The position numbers and the translations under genes are program-made. Below the pieces are notes generated by a model. The model saw only the letters and a program-made list of their open reading frames with translations, was not told the origin of the DNA and ran no database searches. From Acinetobacter colistiniresistens (GTDB lineage: Bacteria > Pseudomonadota > Gammaproteobacteria > Pseudomonadales > Moraxellaceae), in assembly GCF_024582815.1 (NCBI RefSeq), contig NZ_CP102099.1, forward strand, positions 3,801,172 to 3,865,171: a stretch of 64,000 bases of DNA. Direction: 5' to 3'. Shown piece after piece: positions 47,659 to 57,002 of the stretch (position 1 is its first letter; every line of letters begins with the position of its first letter).

Positions 47659-48900
47659 TTACTGTAAAACAGAAATTTTTAACTGTCCTTGATTTGAGAG
47701 TTCAGGCTCAGAGACATCAACTGCAGATGCTAACGGTGTCATCATCATGTAATGAGCACCCTGAGGTACTTTTATCACACCTTGAATTGCAGAATGTTGT
47801 AATACCGTCGCAACCGTTTTAGTACTCTTAAATCCACTTACGCCTTCTTCAATACAGCCTTTTTCGTCCAAAAATACAACGAGTGGCCAATAATAGACTG
47901 GTTTTTCACTGTTTGAAGAATATGAGTCTATCTGCATATATTGAATAGCGGGGTCGATTTTGACCAACTCATATTCAAATTTTTCTTTCAGTGGTTTACG
48001 TGGCCAAAGCCCTACATCTTTATTCGGCTTAAGTGTTTTAATCGATTTTTTATAGCCATCAATAAAACAGCGGTCATTCTCAAATGCAGATTTTAAATCT
48101 TCACTGGATAAACGCACATAAGTTCCTGCCAATGCAATTGGTGCTGTTGATTGTTGTGAACGATTGAGCAATTTATCCAAGACCGAACGACTCACGCCTT
48201 TCTTCCTTTCAATGGTTTCCAAACGGCCAGTACCATCAGGCATGGTATAGAAACGCTTTTTACCATCTAAATTAAACTCTTGGTTTTCTAAATATTCACT
48301 ATTGACATACTTAACACCATCTACCTGACTAAATCCAGTAGATGAAAGTACCTCATTAGAAGCGCTATGAGTCAAAGCAGCTTTTTCTATAATCGCTGAT
48401 TTTTTGTCGATTATTGGCTTTTCTATCGTCAAAGTATTTGAAGATGTCTGGGTAGCTTTTGATTTTTCGACAGTCTTCGAAACAACTTTTTCTGAATCCT
48501 TGTTGATCACTTTAGCTGGAAGGCTTGATTCTATTTTAGGCTCAGCTATTGTTATTACTGGCTCAGTAACGTCAATCTTTTTAGTTATCTTGGATGGATT
48601 CTGGCCTAGATCAGATGACTGAGAAGATTCAATTTTCTTCTGTTGAACCGGTTCAACGGCAGGCTTTACTGTATTTGAATGATCGATAACTGACGCTGGG
48701 GCTTTTTCAGTACGAAGTTCCTGCTTCTGCTTATTTGGCTCTAATTCTTTTTTCCCAATTTTCATCGGCACTACCATTGGACGACCATCGGGTCCAATAA
48801 TCGTATAGAAGCCATCTGCATAAACGCCTGAGACACTTGCCATCATTAAGCAAAATAATGAAATTGCAAGTGTCTGATGTTGAGTACTTTTCTTTTTCAT
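47659..48900 (-). CDS. filE: Fil system protein FilE
   Basis: Exported protein of about 413 residues. ATG 48900 overlaps the filD stop as TAATG; another in-frame ATG sits two codons earlier. After a signal peptide (ending near VSGVYADG) comes the short segment FYTIIGPDGRPMVVP, then a long Lys/Ser/Glu/Pro-rich, probably disordered region (about 40-190) and a C-terminal folded domain (about 200-413). Annotated in Acinetobacter as pilus assembly protein FilE. Possible periplasmic linker or chaperone; function unproven. Confidence 0.78.
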   Translation of the reverse strand: MKKKSTQHQTLAISLFCLMMASVSGVYADGFYTIIGPDGRPMVVPMKIGKKELEPNKQKQELRTEKAPASVIDHSNTVKPAVEPVQQKKIESSQSSDLGQNPSKITKKIDVTEPVITIAEPKIESSLPAKVINKDSEKVVSKTVEKSKATQTSSNTLTIEKPIIDKKSAIIEKAALTHSASNEVLSSTGFSQVDGVKYVNSEYLENQEFNLDGKKRFYTMPDGTGRLETIERKKGVSRSVLDKLLNRSQQSTAPIALAGTYVRLSSEDLKSAFENDRCFIDGYKKSIKTLKPNKDVGLWPRKPLKEKFEYELVKIDPAIQYMQIDSYSSNSEKPVYYWPLVVFLDEKGCIEEGVSGFKSTKTVATVLQHSAIQGVIKVPQGAHYMMMTPLASAVDVSEPELSNQGQLKISVLQ

Positions 48901-50567
48901 TACCATCTTGTTCTGTAATTAATCCCAAGTAAAGTGACTTTGGTATTTGTTTTCACATTTAAGCCCGCATACGGGTTTAGCAAGAGATTATCTACCCCTG
49001 TTTTATTGGATAAACTACTGGTATTTGCCGGAATATCATCACGACTACGCAAGAAACCAATTGATAAATCCAAGTCAGTATCTTGATCGAAACGATAACC
49101 GACACCTAAACCAAACAATTGCGCATTGTTAATTGGCACCATCGTATTTCGCTTATCATCTGGAATAGAGCTCGTACGTGGCTCATAGCCCATCCGTAAT
49201 TTCAGACGGTCTGTTGCCGAGTACTCAAACCCAATTCCCCAACGCCAAGAAGATTGGAATTTTAATGGCAAGGACAATGAACGATCTGTCACATCGGCAG
49301 AAAGTAATTTGGCAACTTTTAATAAGGAAATCTGCCGATCAAATTCAAATTTGAATTTATCCCAAGCCGAGAAGTCAGTCCAACCCAAATCAAAGTTCAT
49401 TTGTAAGTCAGGTAATATTTTATATTTGATCCCTGCTTTGAAATGCTGTGGATACTTAAAATCCATTGCTAATAAGCCAGACTCAACAGCAGGTGCATAA
49501 CCAGGAAAACCTAAAATTGCAGCGAGAATTTGTCCTGTTGCAGATGAGTTGAGACCTGCAATTAACTCTCGTGGCGCATTCGCGACATTGATGAGATATT
49601 TGCCATGCAGACGCATTTTAGCTTCACTTTGATAAACCATACCAAAACTAAAATCATCCGTTGGTTCCCACAGTAAACCCAAGTTATAACTTGGACTTAG
49701 AGACTGCTCTAAAGAGACATCTAAAGCACCAACTTTATTGAATGGGTTCATTCCCTCCTTCGCATTACACATACCGAACAGTAAAAGATCGGTAATAATG
49801 TCCCCGTTTTGTTTAAATGGCCCACAAACGACTTCATCAACCATGCGAAGAACGCCAATTAATTCATTAGGGAAACGTAAATCTGTTTTCAGCGCAATAG
49901 CTTGGTAAGACATCCCGAAAGATGCGCCTAGATATAGATTATCATTCACCTGATAACCAAAAGATGGTGATAAATAAGTAATCCGTTCTAATGCAACCTG
50001 TTGTCCCATATAGTTACTCGGGTTACCATCTTCTGCTCCGAATCCAGCGACAAGCGGGGCATATACAGCTGTCGCATACGTCACTTTTGAGCCTGGCGGC
50101 TTATAAGAAATACCAGCGGTTGGAGCAACCAAAGGAGAGTTAGGACCTAAATCAACGATTTTCTTTAGAATAGGCACATAAATACTGGCATACTCGACAT
50201 CACCACTTACAGTACCTTTAAAATTGGTACAAATATTTGAATCAACTTCAGGTCCGTCATTACAAACAAGTGGATCATCAGAATAACCAAAAACGTTATA
50301 ACCTGCTGGCGCTGAATAATCCCGCTTAATTGCAAAATTAGCGAGAATCCCTTGTACATCTGTTTGTAGTCCATCCAGCTTGGCAAGTGCTGCTGGGTTA
50401 AAGTGAACAGCACTAATACCAGGTGGGTCAGCAGTTACGGCATTCCCCAATGCCAAAGAACGTAAATCTACGGATAAATCTTGTCCAAGTTGTGCATGTG
50501 TCGCACTTGATAGTCCCGCAAAAAAAATTGCTATCGTTAATGGACATAATCTAAGGCTTTTCACCAT
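48900..50567 (-). CDS. filD: Fil system FadL-type outer-membrane protein FilD
   Basis: 555 residues with signal peptide (cleaved after THAQ) and a FadL/OmpP1-type barrel: the N-terminal hatch region LRSLALGNAVTADPPGISAVHFNPAALAKL, many amphipathic strands such as SPSFGYQVNDNLYLGASFGM and a C-terminal aromatic end (TLLGINYRTRW). FadL relatives move hydrophobic molecules across the outer membrane; in the fil operon it may have been recruited for fibre assembly or lipid supply. Twelve bases separate it from filC. Confidence 0.85.
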   Translation of the reverse strand: MVKSLRLCPLTIAIFFAGLSSATHAQLGQDLSVDLRSLALGNAVTADPPGISAVHFNPAALAKLDGLQTDVQGILANFAIKRDYSAPAGYNVFGYSDDPLVCNDGPEVDSNICTNFKGTVSGDVEYASIYVPILKKIVDLGPNSPLVAPTAGISYKPPGSKVTYATAVYAPLVAGFGAEDGNPSNYMGQQVALERITYLSPSFGYQVNDNLYLGASFGMSYQAIALKTDLRFPNELIGVLRMVDEVVCGPFKQNGDIITDLLLFGMCNAKEGMNPFNKVGALDVSLEQSLSPSYNLGLLWEPTDDFSFGMVYQSEAKMRLHGKYLINVANAPRELIAGLNSSATGQILAAILGFPGYAPAVESGLLAMDFKYPQHFKAGIKYKILPDLQMNFDLGWTDFSAWDKFKFEFDRQISLLKVAKLLSADVTDRSLSLPLKFQSSWRWGIGFEYSATDRLKLRMGYEPRTSSIPDDKRNTMVPINNAQLFGLGVGYRFDQDTDLDLSIGFLRSRDDIPANTSSLSNKTGVDNLLLNPYAGLNVKTNTKVTLLGINYRTRW

Positions 50568-50579
50568 TATTATATCTCC

Positions 50580-51740
50580 TTAACGGACTTTTTTACCAAA
50601 ACCGATAATATCAAGCGGGAAAGACAAGCCCAGTGATACATCTGGTGCATCTTCAGTTAAACCAATACCAACCGTACCATTGACAATAGTTTCAGGTGAA
50701 ACACGTACCCCCAAAGCAAATGACAACATGGCACTACTTTGGTCTGCTGATTTATAGCTTTCTCCCTCACTGAAATAGAACTTTGCACCAGTATTAAAGC
50801 TTTGTTGATATGACATAGTTAAAGACACGTCATAGTTAAAGGAGTATGCAAATCCGAAAGAAAATCCACCACTAAGCCCAGGATCAAAACTTTCGAGAAT
50901 ACGAGGGCTACCAGTATTTATGTTAGCACCGCGCTGTTGATTTAAACCAGACTCTTTAAAACCATAACTTGTTGAAACTGAAGCAAATAATACAACTGGG
51001 TCAATATATTTACGTGTACTTGCCCCAGCACCAACTGAGTAATATCCCTTACCTGTAGATAGTTCATCCATTCCAACATCGTAAGGACTATCCCCCGTTT
51101 TGGTCGATAGGCTACCAAATAAGACCAATGGCAAGCGGCCTTGCTTTAATGGAAATGGTTCCCAACGCGCACCAAAATTAATATCCCCAAGACCTGCGGT
51201 TGTCTGATCTTTTAATAAGTCTTTTTTGGCAACAAAAGGCAATGATGCAGATAAAGTAACATTGTCTAATAAACCATATTGAACCGTAAAGGTATTGGTC
51301 AAGGTATGGTTGGCATCTTCTTCTACCCGTAATCTTGATAATGAACTATTACTATCATTCATTGCCAGATCAAGGCGGCTATCGCGATAATAGGTATAAT
51401 CCAAGTCATAATAAGATGAAAAAACACCTTTTTTAATTAACGAGTACTGACGTTCATTTGAGGTAAAGACTTCTTGTAAATTTGTTTCTTGGGTTGCATC
51501 ACTTTCTTTTTTCTGTAATGCATTCGCTGCCTGATCTGCTTGACTATTCCCCGTAACAGCAGCCGTTGCCCCCACTTGAGCTGTTGAGTTTTCAGCAGCA
51601 GTATTTTTAGCCTCTGTTGCTGATTCAGACTGCTCAACTTGAGCATCCACAGAGGGCTGTTGCTCTGCTGCATAAAGTGTTGATGTGATTGCACTTAAAC
51701 TTAAGGCCAACACACTCATATTCATCCATGTACCATTCAT
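50580..51740 (-). CDS. filC: Fil system outer-membrane protein FilC (FapF-like export barrel)
   Basis: 386 residues: signal peptide (to about residue 24), an Ala/Gln/Glu/Thr-rich stretch of about 70 residues that could form a coiled coil, then a beta-barrel starting near LQEVFTSNERQYSLIKKGV. The segment SSYYDLDYTYYRDSRLDLAM, the end SFPLDIIGFGKKVR and overall length recall FapF of the Pseudomonas amyloid system, where a helical plug precedes a secretion barrel. This similarity is from memory and needs alignment. Confidence 0.8.
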   Translation of the reverse strand: MNGTWMNMSVLALSLSAITSTLYAAEQQPSVDAQVEQSESATEAKNTAAENSTAQVGATAAVTGNSQADQAANALQKKESDATQETNLQEVFTSNERQYSLIKKGVFSSYYDLDYTYYRDSRLDLAMNDSNSSLSRLRVEEDANHTLTNTFTVQYGLLDNVTLSASLPFVAKKDLLKDQTTAGLGDINFGARWEPFPLKQGRLPLVLFGSLSTKTGDSPYDVGMDELSTGKGYYSVGAGASTRKYIDPVVLFASVSTSYGFKESGLNQQRGANINTGSPRILESFDPGLSGGFSFGFAYSFNYDVSLTMSYQQSFNTGAKFYFSEGESYKSADQSSAMLSFALGVRVSPETIVNGTVGIGLTEDAPDVSLGLSFPLDIIGFGKKVR

Positions 51741-51786
51741 TTTACTTTTACATCCTATTACATTAATTTTACTGATTTTTCTAAAC

Positions 51787-52620
51787 TTACTTCCGCTTGT
51801 AATATAAGCGCATATAGGTGGTTATCGGCTGATTATAAGTTGCAGATTTTGGATCAGAATCCAACACTCGACGCATGGTTGAAGCTTTATCCGCAATTCG
51901 TTCAAATTTCTGTGTAGGAAATTGAATCTCAGCAAGTGCATATCGGTTTACTGTGGCATCCTCAACATGACGCATATCCGCATCTTGTAAAGCCAATAAA
52001 CTCTTTTGGTATTGCTGAGGAATATCTACAATAAATAAAGTATTGTTATCCCATATTTCTTTAAATCGAGTTTCATCAAAGCTGATATTGCCTAAGGCAG
52101 GATCAGCCACATAAACCCTTCCATCTTTATATGCTTTATATACTACAAAATGTTTAAATCCAGCATAAGTAATAGGAACAATCGCTGGCTGTTTTAATGA
52201 AATAAGATCAGAAAACTCCCCCCGATATCCACCACTATTAATTCCTAAAGCTGAGACAAAACGTTTCATATCTAACAAGGAGAAACTACGGCGCTCAATA
52301 ATTCGTTGATATTCCCCATATTGCAGCAGACCACTCATGGTTTGTTGTTCAGTCAGTCGCAAACCACCATAGCCATTTAATAAGGTCGTCAATGCAGCAG
52401 ATCCACAGCTATAATCATAGGCTTGGCGTACAATCCCACGAAATTGCTCTTCTATTGCTGGTTTAATGACAACCGATTCACGGTGATTACGAGTGAAAGA
52501 AGGATAACGAGAGTCCAAGGTTTCTGTGTAATACACAGTCCCCTCTGGTTTTTTTTCTATTTCAAAGGCTTGCGTTGTAAAGTAATACATCAATGCCGAG
52601 CCTAAAGCGATCTCTAACAT
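51787..52620 (-). CDS. filB: Fil system C39-type cysteine protease FilB (FapD-like)
   Basis: 277 residues with an N-terminal hydrophobic segment (MLEIALGSALMYYFTTQAF) and a C39 peptidase domain: catalytic Cys in RQAYDYSCGSAALTTLLNGY (about residue 72), His in FKHFVVYKAYKDGR and Asp in VYVADPALGNI. All three are intact. C39 domains remove leader peptides in bacteriocin export; FapD carries the same domain in Fap systems. The FilB target may be FilA or another exported subunit. Confidence 0.87.
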   Translation of the reverse strand: MLEIALGSALMYYFTTQAFEIEKKPEGTVYYTETLDSRYPSFTRNHRESVVIKPAIEEQFRGIVRQAYDYSCGSAALTTLLNGYGGLRLTEQQTMSGLLQYGEYQRIIERRSFSLLDMKRFVSALGINSGGYRGEFSDLISLKQPAIVPITYAGFKHFVVYKAYKDGRVYVADPALGNISFDETRFKEIWDNNTLFIVDIPQQYQKSLLALQDADMRHVEDATVNRYALAEIQFPTQKFERIADKASTMRRVLDSDPKSATYNQPITTYMRLYYKRK

Positions 52621-52983
52621 AAGTCTCTTTTTCTAACAATGGCAACACTTGCCTTATTCATTTTATTTTCAGTGTCTACTGACACTACATCCCTGCAAAT
52701 TGAAGATACCTTTTTTCTAAAAAATACATCTTTTTTTGGTTTTTTGACGAAATGTTATTTTTTTATAATTAGCTCTACGATTAAACAGTTTAACGTTTCA
52801 AGCAAACAATTCTATAACAAAGAATTCTTTTCTTCTCTCTTTTAAACACGAGATAAGCATGATATTCTCAGGCAAAAATGATTGAACTATAGGCATAAAA
52901 TAACAACTGTGGCAGTTAGGTCGATACAGTCTTTATTGGATATATTTTCCTGTATTTTTGAAAAAAACTAAGGTATTAAAAAC
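52621..52983. other. Intergenic region between filA terminator and filB
   Basis: Roughly 360 AT-rich bases downstream of the filA terminator and upstream of filB. It is large enough for a separate filB promoter, which the strong terminator would require. A plus-strand frame of 68 codons inside it is low-complexity and not believable. No other structure seen. Confidence 0.45.
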
Positions 52984-53009
52984 AAAAAAAGCGCAAAAGC
53001 GCTTTTTTT
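52984..53009 (-). terminator. Strong terminator directly after filA
   Basis: AAAAAAAGCGC (52984-52994), AAAA loop, GCGCTTTTTTT (52999-53009): a compact GC stem with A and T runs on either side, 13 bases after the filA stop. On the minus strand seven T follow. It should make filA mainly monocistronic. Confidence 0.88.
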
Positions 53010-53022
53010 GTTTGAGAACTGA

Positions 53023-53970
53023 TTAGTGACCAGAAATCGTAATTGCTGCACCGTTACCACCAGAATATGTAGTTTTCAAACCTTGAATTTCTACATCACC
53101 AATTGAACCTGCATTAGCACTACCTAAATGAACACCTTTGATATAAATATCTGAACCATTTGCTGGAGATTGGCTAACGATTCTTAAGTATCCGTCTTTA
53201 GCACCAGCAGTACTTTCACCAACAACACTAACATTCGCTTTAACAGTCATGTCAGTACCACCATTATCAGCAACCTTAATGCTGTCTAAGTGGATTTCAC
53301 CAGCAAGTGTACTTGCAACACCAGATAAAGTCGTTTGACCAATGGTTGATTTATCTTTGATACCGAGGTTAGTAATTTCCAAACCACCAGTCATGGTCGT
53401 ATTCAACATGATCATTGCACCTTGAGGAGCAGCACCTAACTGAATATTTGCATCCATCGTACCGGTTTTTAAAGTCAAACCAGATAAGATTTCATTTGCC
53501 GTACCAGTCGTACCACGTTGAATATTAGTTGTACCTGCTGTGCCTGAAGCCGCCACTTCAATTTTACCAACATTGATATTCAAACCAGATACTTTCGCTG
53601 CCACATTAAGGAACGCACCACCTGTTGCTGTAGTGCCCGCATCTGTATCAATTTTTAAATCAGCTAAATTATGAGAAGGCAATAATGCATCCATATTTGG
53701 TGTAATTGCCACGTTGTTTACAACAATCGCACCCGCTGTACCTGTACCACCAGAACCAATAGTACCTGCTGCTGCACCGTTGTTCGCATAACCATCATTA
53801 TCATGAATTAATAATTTATCGATCGTTACAGATGTAACACCTAGACCAATGTTAATACCATCTTGACCTGTTGCAGCGCTTAGTGCAGCATCATCCATTG
53901 ACTGCATAGCCATTGCATTTGCGCTAATCGCCATTGAAGAAACTAAAGCTAGTTTAGCAAACATTTTCAT
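53023..53970 (-). CDS. filA: Fil system exported fibre-like protein FilA
   Basis: 315 residues from ATG 53970, which has a GGGAG site (the frame continues to 53991). Signal peptide MKMFAKLALVSSMAISANAM, then the conserved AMQSMDDAALSAATGQDGI seen in DUF6160-type proteins. The rest is Gly/Ala/Thr/Asn-rich with repeating short strands (VTSVTIDKLLIHDN, GAIVVNNVAITPN, LNINVGKIEVAAS, TLSGVASTLAGEIHLDSIKV), suggesting a beta-solenoid or fibre subunit. It is the first fil gene and followed by its own terminator, as expected for a major subunit. Confidence 0.82.
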   Translation of the reverse strand: MKMFAKLALVSSMAISANAMAMQSMDDAALSAATGQDGINIGLGVTSVTIDKLLIHDNDGYANNGAAAGTIGSGGTGTAGAIVVNNVAITPNMDALLPSHNLADLKIDTDAGTTATGGAFLNVAAKVSGLNINVGKIEVAASGTAGTTNIQRGTTGTANEILSGLTLKTGTMDANIQLGAAPQGAMIMLNTTMTGGLEITNLGIKDKSTIGQTTLSGVASTLAGEIHLDSIKVADNGGTDMTVKANVSVVGESTAGAKDGYLRIVSQSPANGSDIYIKGVHLGSANAGSIGDVEIQGLKTTYSGGNGAAITISGH

Positions 53971-54305
53971 TGAGCACTCTCCCAAGAGCATTTATTTTTT
54001 GACTTACACTACTCTAAACTGTCCACGGTCGTTTTATTATTAAATGACAACTAGAACTTCCAATCCTTGAGTAGTTCGCTTAGCAATTACTAAATTACCC
54101 GTTTGTTATTTTATGTTCAACTCCTGTTAATTGCTTTTTAACTACTACCCGATAAACGGCATATAAAACGCTCAATTCGGCAATTTTCTTTTTTAATCTA
54201 TAAGCACATGTATAAATTGATAATTTATATATGATCCACATTAACAACAAACATGATGTGTCTTATAACTTCAGTCATCCAGTTCTGATCTTGAGCACAA
54301 AACTG
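53971..54305. other. Upstream region of the fil operon, no gene seen
   Basis: About 335 bases, very AT-rich, that must contain the filA promoter. I cannot identify a convincing -35/-10 pair, and a long leader or activator dependence is possible. TATAAATTGATAATTTATA near 54210 is an imperfect AT-rich palindrome. Confidence 0.4.
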
Positions 54306-54458
54306 TTAACAAAATGGGTTACTACGCTCGGGTTCAATCCACAGCCCATCAACTTTAATCCAAGTATAAATACAATACCCTAACTCTATTGAAACACCAT
54401 TCACTTTGCACCGAATGACTTGATAAAAGCCAGTCACATTTTTTTGAATGTAGTACAA
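54306..54458 (-). CDS. Possible small protein (about 50 residues), divergent from pabB
   Basis: A minus-strand frame ending at 54306 reads as a protein-like sequence: YYIQKNVTGFYQVIRCKVNG, then ELGYCIYTWIKVDGLWIEPE and SNPFC. It is rich in Trp, Tyr and Cys with alternating strand-like pattern. No ATG is well placed; TTG at 54458 is preceded by GGAAAGAAG, so I use it, while the frame remains open to 54530. It ends head to head with pabB. Unknown family; may be real or chance. Confidence 0.4.
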   Translation of the reverse strand: MYYIQKNVTGFYQVIRCKVNGVSIELGYCIYTWIKVDGLWIEPERSNPFC

Positions 54459-54497
54459 TTCTTCTTTCCAAATGTATATGCAAGTATTTCCGTTTTT

Positions 54498-55841
54498 ATG
54501 TCTTATTTTCAACAAAAGCTTAACACGCAACTCACTTCTGCATTTGATCTTCTGTCCCGACTATATGATTTAACCGGATTGGTTTACTTACATGACCAAA
54601 ATATGCCTGTTATTGCATTTTTACCCAAAGAGTTTTTAGTTTTTCAGCACGCTAGGCTTCAACAATTTCAACAAACACAGATCAATCAATATCAAACCAC
54701 CTCAATAACTACGTCCCTTTCAAAATTTTCTAAATTTCACCACACCTCATCTTCTAGGAATACTTCTGGATTTCAGGGTGGCTATATTGGTTTCTTTAGT
54801 TATGACTATAGCGCAGACCAGTTTGTCAACATTGATATGCATTCACAGCCAAGTTTTTTCTTAGGTCAATATTCTAGCTTTCTAAAATACGAAAATGAGG
54901 CTTGGTATTTTTACAGTGATGAAAATCAGGCTAAAAGCATCTACCAATACCTTATTAATTTGATAAACACCTCCAAACAACTGCCCCTGCTTTCTTTAAA
55001 TAAACTATGTCAGCCGCGCTGGACCAAACAACAATATCGCAGTGCATTTGATCAAGTTCAAGAGTACATCAAGGCAGGAGATTGCTATCAAATTAACTTA
55101 ACCCAAGAGTTTGTCGCTCAGACACAAGGCTCACTTTTAAGCCGTGCACAAGATTTATGGGATCTGACCCATGCACCTTATGCAGGTTATCTCAAAATAA
55201 ATGATTTCGAATTACTCAGCTGCTCGCCTGAACTGTTTATTGAGTTTCAAACGAATCGAAAAATAAAAACACGCCCAATTAAGGGAACCATGCCCCGTTT
55301 TGCTGATCCTGAGCAAGACAAAATCTCCAAAGATAAACTCAGCCATTCTAAAAAAGACCAAGCTGAAAATGTCATGATTGTAGATCTTCTACGTAATGAT
55401 TTGAGTGTCTATGCAGAAACAGGATCGGTCAATACCACCAAACTCTTTGAAATTGAGAGTTTTAATCAAGTCCATCACATGGTCAGTGAAATTACCGCGA
55501 CTTTAAAACCCGAGATTAACCCGATGCAAATGTTGTTATCGGCACTTCCGGGTGGCTCGATTACAGGTGCACCCAAAATCCGGGCGATGCAGATTATCGA
55601 AGAACTTGAAGGCGCACCACGTGGTGCCTATTGTGGTAGTTTGGGTTATTTTAATTTTGATGGAACGGGTTGTTGGAATATTTTGATTCGCAGTATTCAG
55701 CAATACCAAAATCAATTATCGATGTGGGCTGGTGGTGGGATTACCATCGCCTCTGATGCAGAAGCCGAATATCAAGAATGCTTTGATAAAATTTCTGCCA
55801 TGCTTGATTTACTCAATACATGGCAGAGTTCTGAACAATAA
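54498..55841 (+). CDS. pabB: Aminodeoxychorismate synthase component I
   Basis: Converts chorismate plus ammonia to aminodeoxychorismate for folate. I take ATG 54498 (MSYFQQKLNTQLTS), 447 residues; the longer frame from 54420 starts with unrelated hydrophobic residues. Chorismate-binding motifs are present: GDCYQINLTQEFVA, IKTRPIKGTMPRFADPEQDK, LLRNDLSVYAETGSV and LSALPGGSITGAPKIRAMQI. The start lacks an obvious ribosome binding site. pabA is not adjacent. It converges with hisC, 14 bases apart. Confidence 0.93.
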   Translation: MSYFQQKLNTQLTSAFDLLSRLYDLTGLVYLHDQNMPVIAFLPKEFLVFQHARLQQFQQTQINQYQTTSITTSLSKFSKFHHTSSSRNTSGFQGGYIGFFSYDYSADQFVNIDMHSQPSFFLGQYSSFLKYENEAWYFYSDENQAKSIYQYLINLINTSKQLPLLSLNKLCQPRWTKQQYRSAFDQVQEYIKAGDCYQINLTQEFVAQTQGSLLSRAQDLWDLTHAPYAGYLKINDFELLSCSPELFIEFQTNRKIKTRPIKGTMPRFADPEQDKISKDKLSHSKKDQAENVMIVDLLRNDLSVYAETGSVNTTKLFEIESFNQVHHMVSEITATLKPEINPMQMLLSALPGGSITGAPKIRAMQIIEELEGAPRGAYCGSLGYFNFDGTGCWNILIRSIQQYQNQLSMWAGGGITIASDAEAEYQECFDKISAMLDLLNTWQSSEQ

Positions 55842-55855
55842 GGCTCAATACAGAT

Positions 55856-56941
55856 TTACAGAATTTTTGTTTTCAGTGTATCCACCAAACGTTGGTTTTG
55901 TTCATCGGTGCCAATCGTAATACGTAAGAATTGATTGATGCGTGGTTTGTTGAAGTAACGAACAATTATGCCCTGTTCACGCAGTTGTTGGGCAAGTTGT
56001 GCCGCATCATGTTGTGGATGCGTCGCAAAGATAAAATTGGCTTTGGATGGCAAAACCTCGAAGCCTAAATCTGCAAGACTACTTACCAATTGTTCTCGAC
56101 TCGCAATTACTTTTTGACATTGCGCTTCAAAATAAGCTTGGTCCTCAAATGATGCGACAGCTGCTGCAATCGCGAAACGATCCATTGGGTAAGAGTTAAA
56201 ACTATTCTTCACTGCTTCAAGTGCAGCAATCAAATGTGCTTGCGCAATCGCAAAACCAACCCGTAAACCCGCCAATGAACGAGATTTCGATGTCGTTTGA
56301 CAAACCACCAAGTTTTCGTATCGATTGACCAATTGTACTGCTGATTCTGCACCAAAATCGACGTAGGCTTCATCAATCACTACCACGCGATCAGGATTAG
56401 CTTTAAGCACCTGCTCAATCTGCGCTAATCCTAATGCAATACTGGTTGGCGCATTCGGATTAGTAATGATGATCCCACCATTTTCCTGTGCATAATCCGA
56501 TACATCAATTTCGAACTTGTCATTCAATGGAATCTGCTTGGTTTGCGTTGCAAAAAACTGGCTATAAACAGGATAAAAACTATAGGTAATATCTGGATAA
56601 AGAATCGGCTCTTTTTGAATAAAAAAGGCTTTAAAAATATGCGCCAACACCTCATCAGAACCATTGCCCACAAAGACTTGGCTGATATCCACCTGTTGCT
56701 GTACTGCAATCGCCTGCTTGAGTGCCGTTGCATCAGGATCTGGATAAAGACGTAGCGCATCTGCTTGATTAGCCAAAACCGCTTCAACCGCTGCCACAAC
56801 TTTTGGCGATGGTGGATATGGATTTTCGTTGGTATTTAGTTTGAGCAAGTTCTGAATTTTAGGTTGCTCACCCGGCACATAAGGCTCTAATTCACGAACT
56901 TCAGGACTCCAAAAACGCATTTGTTCTGTTGTAAACGTCAT
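55856..56941 (-). CDS. hisC: Histidinol-phosphate aminotransferase
   Basis: PLP enzyme of histidine synthesis. The 361-residue class II aminotransferase shows [13 protein letters not shown] near the start, [20 protein letters not shown] and the PLP lysine in [15 protein letters not shown]. It follows hisD; a terminator-like hairpin lies about 20 bases before its ATG (listed separately), so its expression may be partly independent or attenuated. Confidence 0.95.
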   Translation of the reverse strand: MTFTTEQMRFWSPEVRELEPYVPGEQPKIQNLLKLNTNENPYPPSPKVVAAVEAVLANQADALRLYPDPDATALKQAIAVQQQVDISQVFVGNGSDEVLAHIFKAFFIQKEPILYPDITYSFYPVYSQFFATQTKQIPLNDKFEIDVSDYAQENGGIIITNPNAPTSIALGLAQIEQVLKANPDRVVVIDEAYVDFGAESAVQLVNRYENLVVCQTTSKSRSLAGLRVGFAIAQAHLIAALEAVKNSFNSYPMDRFAIAAAVASFEDQAYFEAQCQKVIASREQLVSSLADLGFEVLPSKANFIFATHPQHDAAQLAQQLREQGIIVRYFNKPRINQFLRITIGTDEQNQRLVDTLKTKIL

Positions 56942-56962
56942 TGTTCTACTCTCATGTATCCT

Positions 56963-56985
56963 AAAAAAGGGGCTAACCAGCCCCT
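56963..56985 (-). terminator. Terminator hairpin between hisD and hisC
   Basis: On the minus strand AGGGGCT-GGTT-AGCCCCT followed by TTTTT (56967-56963). It begins 18 bases after the hisD stop and ends about 20 bases before the hisC ATG, in a 61-base gap. It is strong enough to block most readthrough unless regulated. Confidence 0.85.
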
Positions 56986-57002
56986 ATCAATCTTTGAATC
57001 AG

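Noticed and set aside
52639..52845. 68-codon frame between filA and filB
   Set aside because: Low-complexity Phe/Ser/Thr sequence from AT-rich DNA on the opposite strand; no ribosome binding site.
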